DNA from: Gemmatimonadaceae bacterium | GTDB lineage: Bacteria; Gemmatimonadota; Gemmatimonadetes; Gemmatimonadales; Gemmatimonadaceae | Reading direction: 5' to 3' | DNA length: 12,802 nt | Assembly: GCA_013361745.1 (NCBI GenBank) | Contig: JABFXM010000023.1 | Coordinates: 1-12,802 of the forward strand | In this document: positions 1 to 6,087 of the stretch, one piece after another | Layout: each line of letters opens with the position of its first letter | Numbering within the stretch: the stretch's first letter is position 1 | Made by a program: the position numbers and the translations under genes | The notes under the pieces: model-generated | Seen by the model: the letters and a program-made list of their open reading frames with translations, nothing else | What the model was told of the DNA's origin: nothing | The model's database searches: none

Positions 1-420
1 GCGACGCGGGCACGAATCGCCGCGGAGTCGAACGCTCCGATCATCGAAGTCGCGACGAAGCGCGATCGGGCCGATGCCCGGCCGCTCGACCCGGACTCGC
101 ACGCGATCGAGGTGAGCGTCGAGACGGGGCGCGGCCTCGACCGGATGCTCGACAGGATCGACGCCGTGATCGCCGGAGCGTTAGGCGCCCCGGTCCTCGA
201 CGCGCCCGTCGTGATGCGTACACGGCACCTCGTGGCGCTGCAGACCGCGCGCGCCGAGCTGCGCGACTTCGCAGCGGGCTGGTCGGCGGCCAGCCTGCCC
301 GCTCCCGTCGTCGCGGTGCACCTGCGCAGCGCCGTCGGCGCCCTCGAGGAGCTGATCGGCGTCGTCGACACCGAGGACGTCCTCGACCGCGTCTTCCGAT
401 CGGTCTGCGTCGGGGAGTAG
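1..420 (+). CDS. mnmE: MnmE, tRNA modification GTPase (C-terminal part, 5' end outside window)
   Basis: The reading frame is open from base 1, so the gene starts upstream of the window; 139 residues and the stop are visible. MnmE works with MnmG to modify the wobble uridine (U34) of certain tRNAs, in the cytoplasm. The visible part begins in the G domain. A TKRD stretch (visible residues 19-22) sits where the NKxD guanine-specificity motif is expected, and a VSVETGRGLD stretch fits the following G5 region. The rest matches the C-terminal helical domain, with RHLVAL, LRSAVGALEELIG and VDTEDVLDRVFRSVCVGE. The family normally ends in C-(I/L/V)-G-K, and the Cys is functionally important. Here the end is CVGE, so the Cys is kept and the final Lys is Glu. 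A rare TTA leucine codon occurs at 181-183. Identification rests on the C-terminal signature and is strong. Confidence 0.9.
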   Translation, partial: ATRARIAAESNAPIIEVATKRDRADARPLDPDSHAIEVSVETGRGLDRMLDRIDAVIAGALGAPVLDAPVVMRTRHLVALQTARAELRDFAAGWSAASLPAPVVAVHLRSAVGALEELIGVVDTEDVLDRVFRSVCVGE

Positions 421-474
421 GAGAGTAAGGAGAGTAAGGAGAGTAAGGAGAGTAAGGAGAGTAAGGGGAGTAAG
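421..474. repeat. Tandem array of six 9-bp units (GAGAGTAAG)
   Basis: The array starts directly after the mnmE stop codon. There are five exact copies of GAGAGTAAG (421-465) and a sixth, GGGAGTAAG (466-474). The last two units form the left arm of the hairpin at 457-512, and an isolated reverse-complement unit is seen at 520-528. The array is non-coding and purine-rich on the plus strand. The copy number looks like slippage and may vary between strains. Confidence 0.9.
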
Positions 475-512
475 TAACTGCCAGCTAGCAGTGCCTTACT
501 CCCCTTACTCTC
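457..512. terminator. Long hairpin between convergent mnmE and DUF2268 genes
   Basis: Bases 457-474 pair perfectly with 495-512 (18 bp). Inside, after a 2-nt mismatch on each side, ACTGC (477-481) pairs with GCAGT (488-492) around a 6-nt loop. The position between two facing stop codons suggests a shared two-way terminator. There is no clean U-run after the stem on either strand, so a Rho-independent mechanism is not certain. The stem could instead protect the 3' ends of both mRNAs. It shares sequence with the hairpin at 2335-2438. Confidence 0.6.
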
Positions 513-534
513 CTGCTCCCTTACTCTCCTACCG

Positions 535-1473
535 TTAGGCTGTCGCCGCGCCGCTGCGCGCGAGATCGGTGAGCTCGGTGGCGCGGGCGCGAACTGCCCA
601 GGAGATACCGCGTGCCTGGATCGCCGGCTCCACGAGGCGAGCGCCGAGCAGGTAGCCGCTCCGCTCGGGGAGGATGTAGCGGTCGACGGTGCGTGCCTCG
701 TCGCTCATCCCGCCCGAGAGATAGCGAAGACGAAGACCGAGCGCGTTCGAGTCGAGCTCTGGCGCGACGGCGCGAGCGATGACGCTCTCGAGCTCACGAA
801 CGCGCGCATACTGTCGCCGCCCGTAGCCGAAGTACTCCCAGGCGGCGTGTCCGGGGCTGATCGCCTGCGAGACCTGCACGGCGAGACCCTCGTTCACGAG
901 CAATTCGCGAAGGGTCGCGCGCCGTCCCGTCTCCCAATAGGAGTAGTAGCCGCCCGCTTCCTCGACGAGCGCGCGCATCTCGCTCCGGCTCCCAGGTGAC
1001 GTGTACCTGACGGCGTGCGCTATCTCGTGAGCGAGCCAGAGCGGAACGAGCTCGGGGTCGAGGCCGAGTCCCTGCGTCTCCGGGTTGGCGACGCTGGTGA
1101 AGTGCTCGAGACAGACGAAGGCGATGCCGCGGCCGTCGACGACGAGCTCACCGGCGTTCGCCGCGCCGACGCCCACCATGAGCACGACGTCGATGTCGAC
1201 GTCGGTGTCGAGCAGGGCGGCACACTGCTGTTCGGTCGTTCGGGCGAGGGAGACGACGTCGGTGCGCTCGAGCATCGCGCGGAGGTCGGCGCGGTCGGCG
1301 GCGACGGTGCTGCGGACTACGTCGTGGAAGTGGGCGCCGACGGGATCGACGACGTAGTTCTGCCAGGAGGCCGTCAGGAGACGGCGATGGGCATCGAAGT
1401 AGCGTTGGTAGGCGGCAACCGGGTCGGGGCTCTGGAGAACGGCGAAGAAATCCGGGAGCAGGTTGATGAGCAT
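535..1473 (-). CDS. DUF2268-type putative zinc-dependent protease
   Basis: The protein is 312 residues from the ATG at 1473. It carries H149-E-I-A-H153 in the context PLWLAHEIAHAVRY, and a downstream LLVNEGLAVQ stretch with E195 as likely third zinc ligand, which is the gluzincin pattern. The later ERSGYLLGARLV stretch resembles the conserved C-terminal block of DUF2268 proteins, which are predicted Zn-dependent proteases of unknown substrate. No signal peptide or membrane segment is evident, so it is probably cytoplasmic. The frame stays open upstream to 2016, but that part is antisense to the DUF2225 gene and lies upstream of a good promoter (1537-1565), so I rejected it. A GTG at 1551 is a possible start but would also lie upstream of the predicted transcription start. 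There is no clear Shine-Dalgarno. The gene ends TAA within CGTTAGG, facing mnmE. Family confidence is moderate and the metalloprotease motif is clear. Confidence 0.75.
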   Translation of the reverse strand: MLINLLPDFFAVLQSPDPVAAYQRYFDAHRRLLTASWQNYVVDPVGAHFHDVVRSTVAADRADLRAMLERTDVVSLARTTEQQCAALLDTDVDIDVVLMVGVGAANAGELVVDGRGIAFVCLEHFTSVANPETQGLGLDPELVPLWLAHEIAHAVRYTSPGSRSEMRALVEEAGGYYSYWETGRRATLRELLVNEGLAVQVSQAISPGHAAWEYFGYGRRQYARVRELESVIARAVAPELDSNALGLRLRYLSGGMSDEARTVDRYILPERSGYLLGARLVEPAIQARGISWAVRARATELTDLARSGAATA

Positions 1474-1536
1474 CAACGCCCAGGTCGCGGGTGGCGGCGC
1501 GGAACCGGCGAGTCGCCCGGTGACGAGACGGGCGGA

Positions 1537-1565
1537 ATGATAGCGGTGCACGCCAGACCGAACAA
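1537..1565 (-). promoter_or_regulatory. Sigma70-like promoter for the DUF2268 gene
   Basis: Read on the minus strand, TTGTTC (1565-1560) and TATCAT (1542-1537) are separated by exactly 17 bp. Transcription would start near 1530, leaving a leader of about 55-60 nt before the ATG at 1473. The -35 lies inside one copy of the 15-bp direct repeat. This placement is the main argument for the 1473 start. Confidence 0.5.
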
Positions 1566-1597
1566 GGGCGATATACAGCACCGACCGAACAAGGGCG
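1556..1597. repeat. 15-bp direct repeat in the divergent promoter region
   Basis: GACCGAACAAGGGCG occurs at 1556-1570 and again at 1583-1597, identical and 27 bp apart start to start. The region between the two divergent genes (1474-1677) otherwise shows the minus-strand promoter and no clear plus-strand promoter. The copies could be paired sites for a regulator or a partial 27-bp tandem duplication. Confidence 0.7.
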
Positions 1598-1677
1598 GCC
1601 TCACGGAGCGATTGGCACAGAATTTCCTTTGGCTCCGAAACAGGGAGAACGTGAAGCACAAGTAGGGCAGGTAGCCA

Positions 1678-2328
1678 ATGACGACGCTCCAGCAGATCGA
1701 CCTCAAATGCCCGGTATGTGAGACCCGCTTCCGCTCGCAGGCGGTGGTCTCCACCAATTCGTTCGGTGGAAAACGCACCGACTTCCACGAGCGCGCCGCC
1801 GGCACACAGCCGCTGCCATACCTGATCCACACGTGCAACCGGTGCGGCTACTCGGGGGCGGAGCGCGACTTCACGGAAGAAGCCGACGTGACGCCGACGC
1901 TGAAGGAGCACGTCTGGAACGAGCTCGCGCCGGTCGCGTCGACGGGGATGAGCGGGTCCGAGAAATACGAAGCCGCGGCGAAGGTCGCCGATTGGCAGTC
2001 GAGCGAGCCGCGCCATGTCGCCGATCTCCTGCTCCGCGCCGCCTGGTGCTGCGTCGACGAAGGAGACATCGAGGCCGAGCGCTTCTTCCGCCGTAAGGCA
2101 GCGTGGAAGTTCGAAGAGGCGCTGGCGAGCTTCGACGGTGTCCCGCGTGAGGAGCGGGCGGTGCTGAGCTACCTCGTGGGCGAGCTGTGGCGGCGTGTCG
2201 GCGATCTGAAGCGGGCGACGACGTGGTTCAACTCGGTCGCCGACGAGGTGACCGACCCACAGTCACAGCGCTGGATCATCGACGCCGCGCGCCAGCAGCG
2301 CGACTGCCCGCGCGAGTGGTTTGGCTGA
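1678..2328 (+). CDS. DUF2225 family protein with zinc-ribbon motif
   Basis: The protein is 216 residues. It opens with C11-P-V-C14, followed by C53-N-R-C56-G-Y, two CxxC knuckles that should bind one zinc ion, with a conserved-looking N/S/F/G stretch and basic residues between them. This is the layout of DUF2225 proteins, whose function is unknown. The rest (about residues 75-210) is helical, with TPR-like stretches such as RHVADLLLRAAWCCVDEGDIEAERFFRRKAA (split around residues 105-135) and a final GDLKRATTWFN region, so it may be a protein-binding scaffold. No signal peptide is seen. An AGGGCAGG-like sequence about 8 nt upstream could serve as ribosome-binding site for the ATG. It is divergent from the DUF2268 gene and convergent with upp. 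Confidence 0.8.
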   Translation: MTTLQQIDLKCPVCETRFRSQAVVSTNSFGGKRTDFHERAAGTQPLPYLIHTCNRCGYSGAERDFTEEADVTPTLKEHVWNELAPVASTGMSGSEKYEAAAKVADWQSSEPRHVADLLLRAAWCCVDEGDIEAERFFRRKAAWKFEEALASFDGVPREERAVLSYLVGELWRRVGDLKRATTWFNSVADEVTDPQSQRWIIDAARQQRDCPREWFG

Positions 2329-2334
2329 CGCAGC

Positions 2335-2438
2335 GATCAGGGGTCAGGGGCCAGGAGTAAGGAACTGAAACAACACGACCGCGGTCGAGCACCTTCGCTC
2401 GACCGCGGTCGTGTTGTGCCGACCCCTTACCCCTGATC
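2335..2438. terminator. Nested long hairpin between convergent DUF2225 gene and upp
   Basis: An inner stem of 21 perfect base pairs (2370-2390 with 2397-2417) closes a 6-nt loop, ACCTTC. It is flanked by a second inverted repeat, GATCAGGGGTCAGGGG (2335-2350) against CCCCTTACCCCTGATC (2423-2438), which pairs at 15 of 16 positions. It lies between two facing stop codons, so a shared two-way terminator is likely. The stem is GC-rich in the middle with an AACAAC/GTTGTT-like base, and there is no long U-run. The stretch 2354-2367 is almost identical to 467-480 in the other tail-to-tail junction. Confidence 0.65.
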
Positions 2439-2459
2439 CCCGACCGCTGACCCGTGCAC

Positions 2460-3107
2460 CTAACGTGTGCCGAACAGGCGGTCTCCCGCATCGCCGAGTC
2501 CGGGGAGGATGTAACCCTGGGCATTGAGCTCGCGGTCGAGCGCGGCGCAATAGACGATCACGTCAGGGTGCGCCGTCGCGAGCCGCTTCACGCCTTCCGG
2601 CGCGGCGACCAGACAGAGGAATCGGATCCGCGTCGCACCCGCGCGCTTCAGCGACGCGACGGCCGAAACGGCGCTGCCCCCCGTCGCCAGCATCGGATCG
2701 AGCAGAAAGAAGTCCCGCTCGCCCGCGTCCCCCGGAACCTTGAAGTAATAGTCCACCGGCTCGAGAGTGTCGTGGTCCCGATAGAGGCCGATGTGCCCGA
2801 CGCGCGCCGCGGGGACGAGTCGAAGAATTCCCTCGACCATGCCGAGGCCGGCGCGAAGGATCGGCACGAGGGTCAGCTTCTTGCCGCTGACCTGACGGCC
2901 GACGGTCGTCTCGAGTGGCGTCTCGACCGGGACCGGCTCGAGGAGCAGATCGGCGGTCGCTTCGTACGCCATCAGCATCGCGATCTCGTCGACGAGCTCC
3001 TTGAAGATCTTCGTCGGGGTTCGCTTGTCGCGCAGCACGGTCACCTTGTGCTGGACGAGCGGATGGTGAACGAGACGCAGCGTCGGGAAGAGCGGGGTGG
3101 TGTCCAT
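2460..3107 (-). CDS. upp: Uracil phosphoribosyltransferase
   Basis: Upp salvages uracil, converting uracil and PRPP to UMP and pyrophosphate in the cytoplasm. The product is 215 residues, close to the usual length of about 208-215. Visible signatures are [10 protein letters not shown] (81-90), the PRPP-binding loop [12 protein letters not shown] (135-146), and the C-terminal uracil-binding block [17 protein letters not shown] (198-214). The N-terminal [14 protein letters not shown] stretch is also typical. The frame remains open upstream to 3323, but the ATG at 3107 gives the family length and has a TANNNT promoter 7 nt before it, so the mRNA is probably leaderless; no Shine-Dalgarno is present. 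The gene ends TAG within CGTTAGG. Its head-to-head neighbour starts 27 bp away. Confidence 0.95.
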   Translation of the reverse strand: MDTTPLFPTLRLVHHPLVQHKVTVLRDKRTPTKIFKELVDEIAMLMAYEATADLLLEPVPVETPLETTVGRQVSGKKLTLVPILRAGLGMVEGILRLVPAARVGHIGLYRDHDTLEPVDYYFKVPGDAGERDFFLLDPMLATGGSAVSAVASLKRAGATRIRFLCLVAAPEGVKRLATAHPDVIVYCAALDRELNAQGYILPGLGDAGDRLFGTR

Positions 3108-3114
3108 GCGGGGG

Positions 3115-3143
3115 AAGCTAGTAATTTCGCGACCATGAAAGAA
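3115..3143 (-). promoter_or_regulatory. Candidate leaderless promoter of upp
   Basis: Read on the minus strand, TTCTTT (3143-3138), a 17-bp spacer, TAGCTT (3120-3115), 7 nt, then the ATG at 3107. The -10 fits TANNNT, and the distance predicts transcription starting at or within a base or two of the start codon. The -35 is weak. Confidence 0.5.
3122..3127 (+). promoter_or_regulatory. Candidate leaderless -10 of the DUF4177-like gene
   Basis: TAATTT is followed by 7 nt (CGCGACC) and then the ATG at 3135. No convincing -35 is seen at the expected distance (about 3099-3104). This -10 adjoins the opposing upp -10 (3115-3120), so the two polymerases would compete for the same DNA. Confidence 0.45.
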
Positions 3144-3308
3144 TACCAGGCGGTGATGCTGCAGCTGACGCGACACCCCCGCGACGACGAGAACGCGCTC
3201 ACCGATCTTCTCAATGAGCGAAGCCGCTCCCGCTGGGAGCCGGCGATGATGGCGCAGGACGGCACGCGCCTGACGATCGTGTTCCAGCGCGACGTCGTCG
3301 AACCCTGA
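3135..3308 (+). CDS. Small DUF4177-like protein
   Basis: The protein is 57 residues, [11 protein letters not shown] at the N-terminus and [10 protein letters not shown] near the end. The pattern is a beta strand (KEYQAVML), a helix ([16 protein letters not shown]) and a hydrophobic strand pair with a closing F-x-R. This resembles DUF4177 proteins, short domains of unknown function that often show a similar L-L-N-E...G-W-E core; here W34-E35 is kept. A longer open frame starts at 2454, but that part runs antisense through upp and is not credible. The TANNNT box exactly 7 nt before the ATG supports this start. The stop is 17 bp before the ribonuclease gene, so the two are probably co-transcribed. 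The family call is tentative; the gene itself is likely real. Confidence 0.6.
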   Translation: MKEYQAVMLQLTRHPRDDENALTDLLNERSRSRWEPAMMAQDGTRLTIVFQRDVVEP

Positions 3309-3325
3309 ACCCGCGCCGCTCATCC

Positions 3326-4708
3326 ATGGAGCTCGAGTTCTACGGCGCGGCGCGCGAGGTCACCGGCTCCTGCCACATCCTGCGCGCCGGCGGCCGAACG
3401 GTGCTCCTCGACTGCGGCCTGTTCCAGGGGAAGCGGAGCGACGCCGCCGCGAAGAATCGCACCTTGCCGGTACCGGTCCAGGAGATCGACGCGGTCGTGC
3501 TCTCGCATGCGCACATCGATCACGCCGGACGTCTCCCTTTCCTTGTGGCGCAGGGCTACGCGAACACGATCTGGGCGACGCCGGCGACGCGCGATCTCTG
3601 CGCCCTGATGCTCGCCGACAGCGCGCACATCCAGGAGCAGGACGCGAAGCACCTCGCCCGTCACGGAAAGAACTTCGTTCCGCCGCTCTACGCGATGCGG
3701 GACGCGGTGCGCGTGCAGGAGCTGATGGTCGGCGTTCCCTACCACAAGCCGTTCGACGTCGTGCCCGGCGTGCGAGTCACGTATGTCGATGCGGGACACA
3801 TCCTCGGCTCGGCCTCGGTGCTCGTCGACTGCAGCGAAGGAGGCGTGACGCGACGGCTCGTCTTCTCCGCCGACGTCGGCCGTTATGGTCTGCCGATCAT
3901 CCGCGATCCGGAGTCCCCCGGCGGCGCCGATCTCGTGCTGCTCGAGTCGACGTATGGAGACCGCGACCATCCGCCGGTCGAAGACATGCGCGCGCGTCTC
4001 GCCGAGGTCGTGACCGCGACCGCGGCGCGCGGCGGACGCGTGATGATCCCCGCCTTTGCGGTCGGCCGGACCCAGGAGATCATCTACGACCTCCACATCC
4101 TGGCGCGGGAGAAACGGATCCCGCCGATTCCGATCTACGTCGACAGCCCGCTCGCGATCGAGACGACCGCCGTCTTCGAGCTGCACCCGGAGCTCTTCGA
4201 CCAGACGGAGGATTTCGTCCGCCAGGTGAACGAGCTGTTCCGCTTCGATCTGGTGCACTACACGCGCGACGTCGGCGAGTCGAAGGCGCTCAACTCGCAG
4301 CACGGGCCGATGATCATCATCGCCGCCTCGGGGATGGCGGAGACCGGACGCATCGTCCATCATCTCGCGAACGGGGTGAGCGATCCGCGGAACACGGTGC
4401 TCATCGTCGGCTTCCAGGCGGAGCACACGCTCGGGCGACGCATCGTCGAGAAGCGGCCGATGCTCAACATCATCGGTGAGCAGTTTCCATTGAGAGCGGA
4501 GGTCGTGGTGCTGAACGGATACAGCGCGCACGCGGACCGCAACGAGCTGGCACGCTGGCTGGACGACCTCCGCGCGAAGTCGCCCGCGCTGCGCGACGTC
4601 CATCTCGTCCACGGAGAGCCGCCGGCGCAGGACGCGCTGCGCGAGCGCCTGACGGCGAGCGGCTACCGGGTGCACGCTCCCGAGCCGCGCACACGGATCA
4701 CCCTCTGA
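3326..4708 (+). CDS. Beta-CASP metallo-beta-lactamase-fold ribonuclease (CPSF73/TTHA0252-like)
   Basis: The protein is 460 residues with the full catalytic set of a zinc-dependent RNA-processing nuclease. H61-A-H63-I-D65-H66 is motif 2, H158 (DAGHILGSA) motif 3, D183 (SADVGR) motif 4, E207 ([11 protein letters not shown]) beta-CASP motif A, and H402 (GYSAHADR) motif C, followed by H429 (LVHGE) as the last zinc ligand. The beta-CASP cap spans about residues 205-400 and includes [11 protein letters not shown] and [11 protein letters not shown]. The C-terminal [15 protein letters not shown] stretch is the Zn-dependent RNA-specificity domain. Family members act as endo- and/or 5' exoribonucleases in the cytoplasm. 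No KH or other extra domain is present. There is no clear Shine-Dalgarno before the ATG. It lies 17 bp after the small gene and 10 bp before the tetR gene, consistent with an operon. The RNA target cannot be deduced. Confidence 0.9.
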   Translation: MELEFYGAAREVTGSCHILRAGGRTVLLDCGLFQGKRSDAAAKNRTLPVPVQEIDAVVLSHAHIDHAGRLPFLVAQGYANTIWATPATRDLCALMLADSAHIQEQDAKHLARHGKNFVPPLYAMRDAVRVQELMVGVPYHKPFDVVPGVRVTYVDAGHILGSASVLVDCSEGGVTRRLVFSADVGRYGLPIIRDPESPGGADLVLLESTYGDRDHPPVEDMRARLAEVVTATAARGGRVMIPAFAVGRTQEIIYDLHILAREKRIPPIPIYVDSPLAIETTAVFELHPELFDQTEDFVRQVNELFRFDLVHYTRDVGESKALNSQHGPMIIIAASGMAETGRIVHHLANGVSDPRNTVLIVGFQAEHTLGRRIVEKRPMLNIIGEQFPLRAEVVVLNGYSAHADRNELARWLDDLRAKSPALRDVHLVHGEPPAQDALRERLTASGYRVHAPEPRTRITL

Positions 4709-4718
4709 CATCGCGCGC

Positions 4719-5354
4719 GTGAGCGAGGACGACGCGACTTCGGGAGCGACGGAAGGCGGGCGGCGGCCGGACGTCGTCGCCCGCCGCGAGCCGAACGGTG
4801 AATCGGCGCCGGCGAAGATTCTCGCCGCCGCGGCGCGCCGCGTCCGCGACGCGGGACTCGTCCGTCTCAGCATGCAGGACGTCGCGACGGAAGCGGGAGT
4901 GAGCAAGGCGCTCATCCATTATCACTTCCGCGACCGTGACGCCCTCCTCGCGCGACTGATCGAGTGGCTCACCGAACGGCTGCTCTCGCGTGAGCGCGCC
5001 GCGCTCGACGACTGCAGGCCGACGGAAGCGATCGACGCGGTCTGGCGCTGGATCGAGCTGGAGCTGCAGCTCCAGGAACTGCGCGTCCTGCTCGAGCTGC
5101 TCCACGATCCCTCGACCGGGGCCGCGTCGGCCGCGCGGCGCGCGGCACGCCTGCGCCACATCGAGGCCGAGGCGACGACGACGCGGCTCTTCCAGCTGCT
5201 CGACCTGCGCCCGCGCGTTCCCGTCGAGCTGCTCGTCGGCGTCGTGGTCGCGGTGCTCGACGGGCTCGCGTTCGAGGCGACGCTCAATCCGGAACGCGAA
5301 TCGCGCGTCTCCTTCGACGTCTTCTGGCTCGCTCTGCTCAGTCTGGCCGAGTGA
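4719..5354 (+). CDS. TetR/AcrR family transcriptional regulator
   Basis: The protein is 211 residues from a GTG start, 10 bp after the ribonuclease stop. About 30 polar residues at the N-terminus precede the DNA-binding domain. That domain begins PAKILAAAARRVRDAG, and its helix-turn-helix is at about residues 50-71 (LSMQDVATEAGVSKALIHYHF), the usual TetR pattern ending in Y-x-H-F. The remainder is a helical ligand/dimer domain rich in Leu and Arg. The family usually represses neighbouring genes until a small ligand binds. The likely target here is the DUF218/M16 operon that starts 58 bp downstream, where an inverted repeat covers the promoter. That target is inference. No Shine-Dalgarno is visible, and a later start is possible since the first 30 residues look disordered. 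Confidence 0.85.
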   Translation: MSEDDATSGATEGGRRPDVVARREPNGESAPAKILAAAARRVRDAGLVRLSMQDVATEAGVSKALIHYHFRDRDALLARLIEWLTERLLSRERAALDDCRPTEAIDAVWRWIELELQLQELRVLLELLHDPSTGAASAARRAARLRHIEAEATTTRLFQLLDLRPRVPVELLVGVVVAVLDGLAFEATLNPERESRVSFDVFWLALLSLAE

Positions 5355-5389
5355 GTGGGAGACGTAGCGAAACCGTTCCCGCCCCGCCG

Positions 5390-5412
5390 CGCGGACACTA
5401 CCTTAGTCCGCG
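5390..5412 (+). promoter_or_regulatory. Leaderless promoter covered by inverted repeat (candidate TetR operator)
   Basis: TACCTT (5399-5404) lies 8 nt before the ATG at 5413, another TANNNT leaderless-type -10. The box sits inside an inverted repeat, CGCGGAC (5390-5396), 9 nt, GTCCGCG (5406-5412). A repressor bound here would block the promoter and the start codon. The tetR gene just upstream is the obvious candidate. The -35 region is not recognisable. Confidence 0.4.
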
Positions 5413-6087
5413 ATGACCGCGGAGGACCGGGCTCGCGCACGGCCGCGCGCCGACGATGCTGGTGTCGACGCCCGGCGATCCGCTCCGAAGCGTCGGCTCA
5501 GGTGGCGGCTCGCCGCGGCGCTGATCGTCGCGCTGCTCGGGGCGTGGCTGTTCACGATGGCCGAAATCGTCACGACCGGACGCCGTGACGAAGCCCGCCC
5601 CGCATCGGCCATCATCGTGCTCGGCGCGGCGCAGTATGTCGGCCGGCCCTCGCCGGTGCTTCGCGCGCGCCTCGACCACGCGATAGAGCTCTGGCACGCG
5701 GGGATGGCGCCGCGCGTGATCTTCACCGGAGGCCGCGGCGACGGCGACACCACGAGCGAGGCGGCAGTCAGCCGACGGTACGCACTCCGCCGTGGCATCC
5801 CCGACAGCGCGATCGTGCTCGAGCCCCGCGGCCGGACGACGCGCGAATCGCTGAGTGGCGTCGCCGCGATCCTGAAGGGGCAGCCGCGCCACGACGTGAT
5901 TCTGGTGAGCGATCCTTTTCACATGCTGCGGCTGTCCATACTCGCGAGACGGTTCGGACTCGAGCCGCTGACGTCGCCGACGCGGACGAGCCCGATCTCG
6001 CAGAATCGCGACCAGGCATGGCGCTACGTGGTCGGCGAGTCGTTCAAGGTACCGGTCGTCTTTCTACTCGAACGGAGGTCGCAGTGA
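5413..6087 (+). CDS. DUF218 (YdcF/ElyC-type) membrane-anchored protein
   Basis: The protein is 224 residues with an Arg-rich cytoplasmic N-terminus, one transmembrane segment (about 32-52) and a DUF218 domain outside the membrane. Conserved blocks are AIIVLGA (66-72), VIFTGGRGDGDTTSEA (102-117), E137 and RTTRES (141-146), VILVSDPFHMLR (162-173), and a final VGESFKVPVVFLLE. DUF218 proteins include E. coli YdcF and ElyC; ElyC influences envelope polysaccharide or peptidoglycan assembly, but the biochemical activity of most members is unknown. The gene heads a run of four, and its TGA overlaps the GTG of the next gene by 4 bp, so translation is probably coupled. Confidence 0.85.
   Translation: MTAEDRARARPRADDAGVDARRSAPKRRLRWRLAAALIVALLGAWLFTMAEIVTTGRRDEARPASAIIVLGAAQYVGRPSPVLRARLDHAIELWHAGMAPRVIFTGGRGDGDTTSEAAVSRRYALRRGIPDSAIVLEPRGRTTRESLSGVAAILKGQPRHDVILVSDPFHMLRLSILARRFGLEPLTSPTRTSPISQNRDQAWRYVVGESFKVPVVFLLERRSQ
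6074..6079 (+). promoter_or_regulatory. Shine-Dalgarno deciding the GTG start of the first M16 gene
   Basis: GGAGGT lies 4 nt before the GTG at 6084. It supports that start over an ATG at 6018, which would place a DUF218-overlapping, non-hydrophobic extension in front of the signal peptide. Confidence 0.7.

Noticed and set aside
421..534. Possible CRISPR array
   Set aside because: The units are 9 bp and directly adjacent with no spacers; no cas genes are present.
1015..1665. Plus-strand 216-residue frame
   Set aside because: It is antisense to the HExxH protease, with Asp/Val/Glu-rich composition typical of a shadow frame.
1474..2016. N-terminal extension of the minus-strand DUF2268 frame to 493 residues
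   Set aside because: It runs antisense through the start of the DUF2225 gene, has no family resemblance, and lies upstream of a good promoter for the shorter start.
2454..3134. Plus-strand frame upstream of the small gene
   Set aside because: It is antisense to upp and compositionally unlike a protein; only the final 57 codons look real.
3320..4915. Minus-strand 531-residue frame
   Set aside because: It is an antisense shadow of the beta-CASP nuclease, with Arg/His/Asp-rich composition and no motifs.
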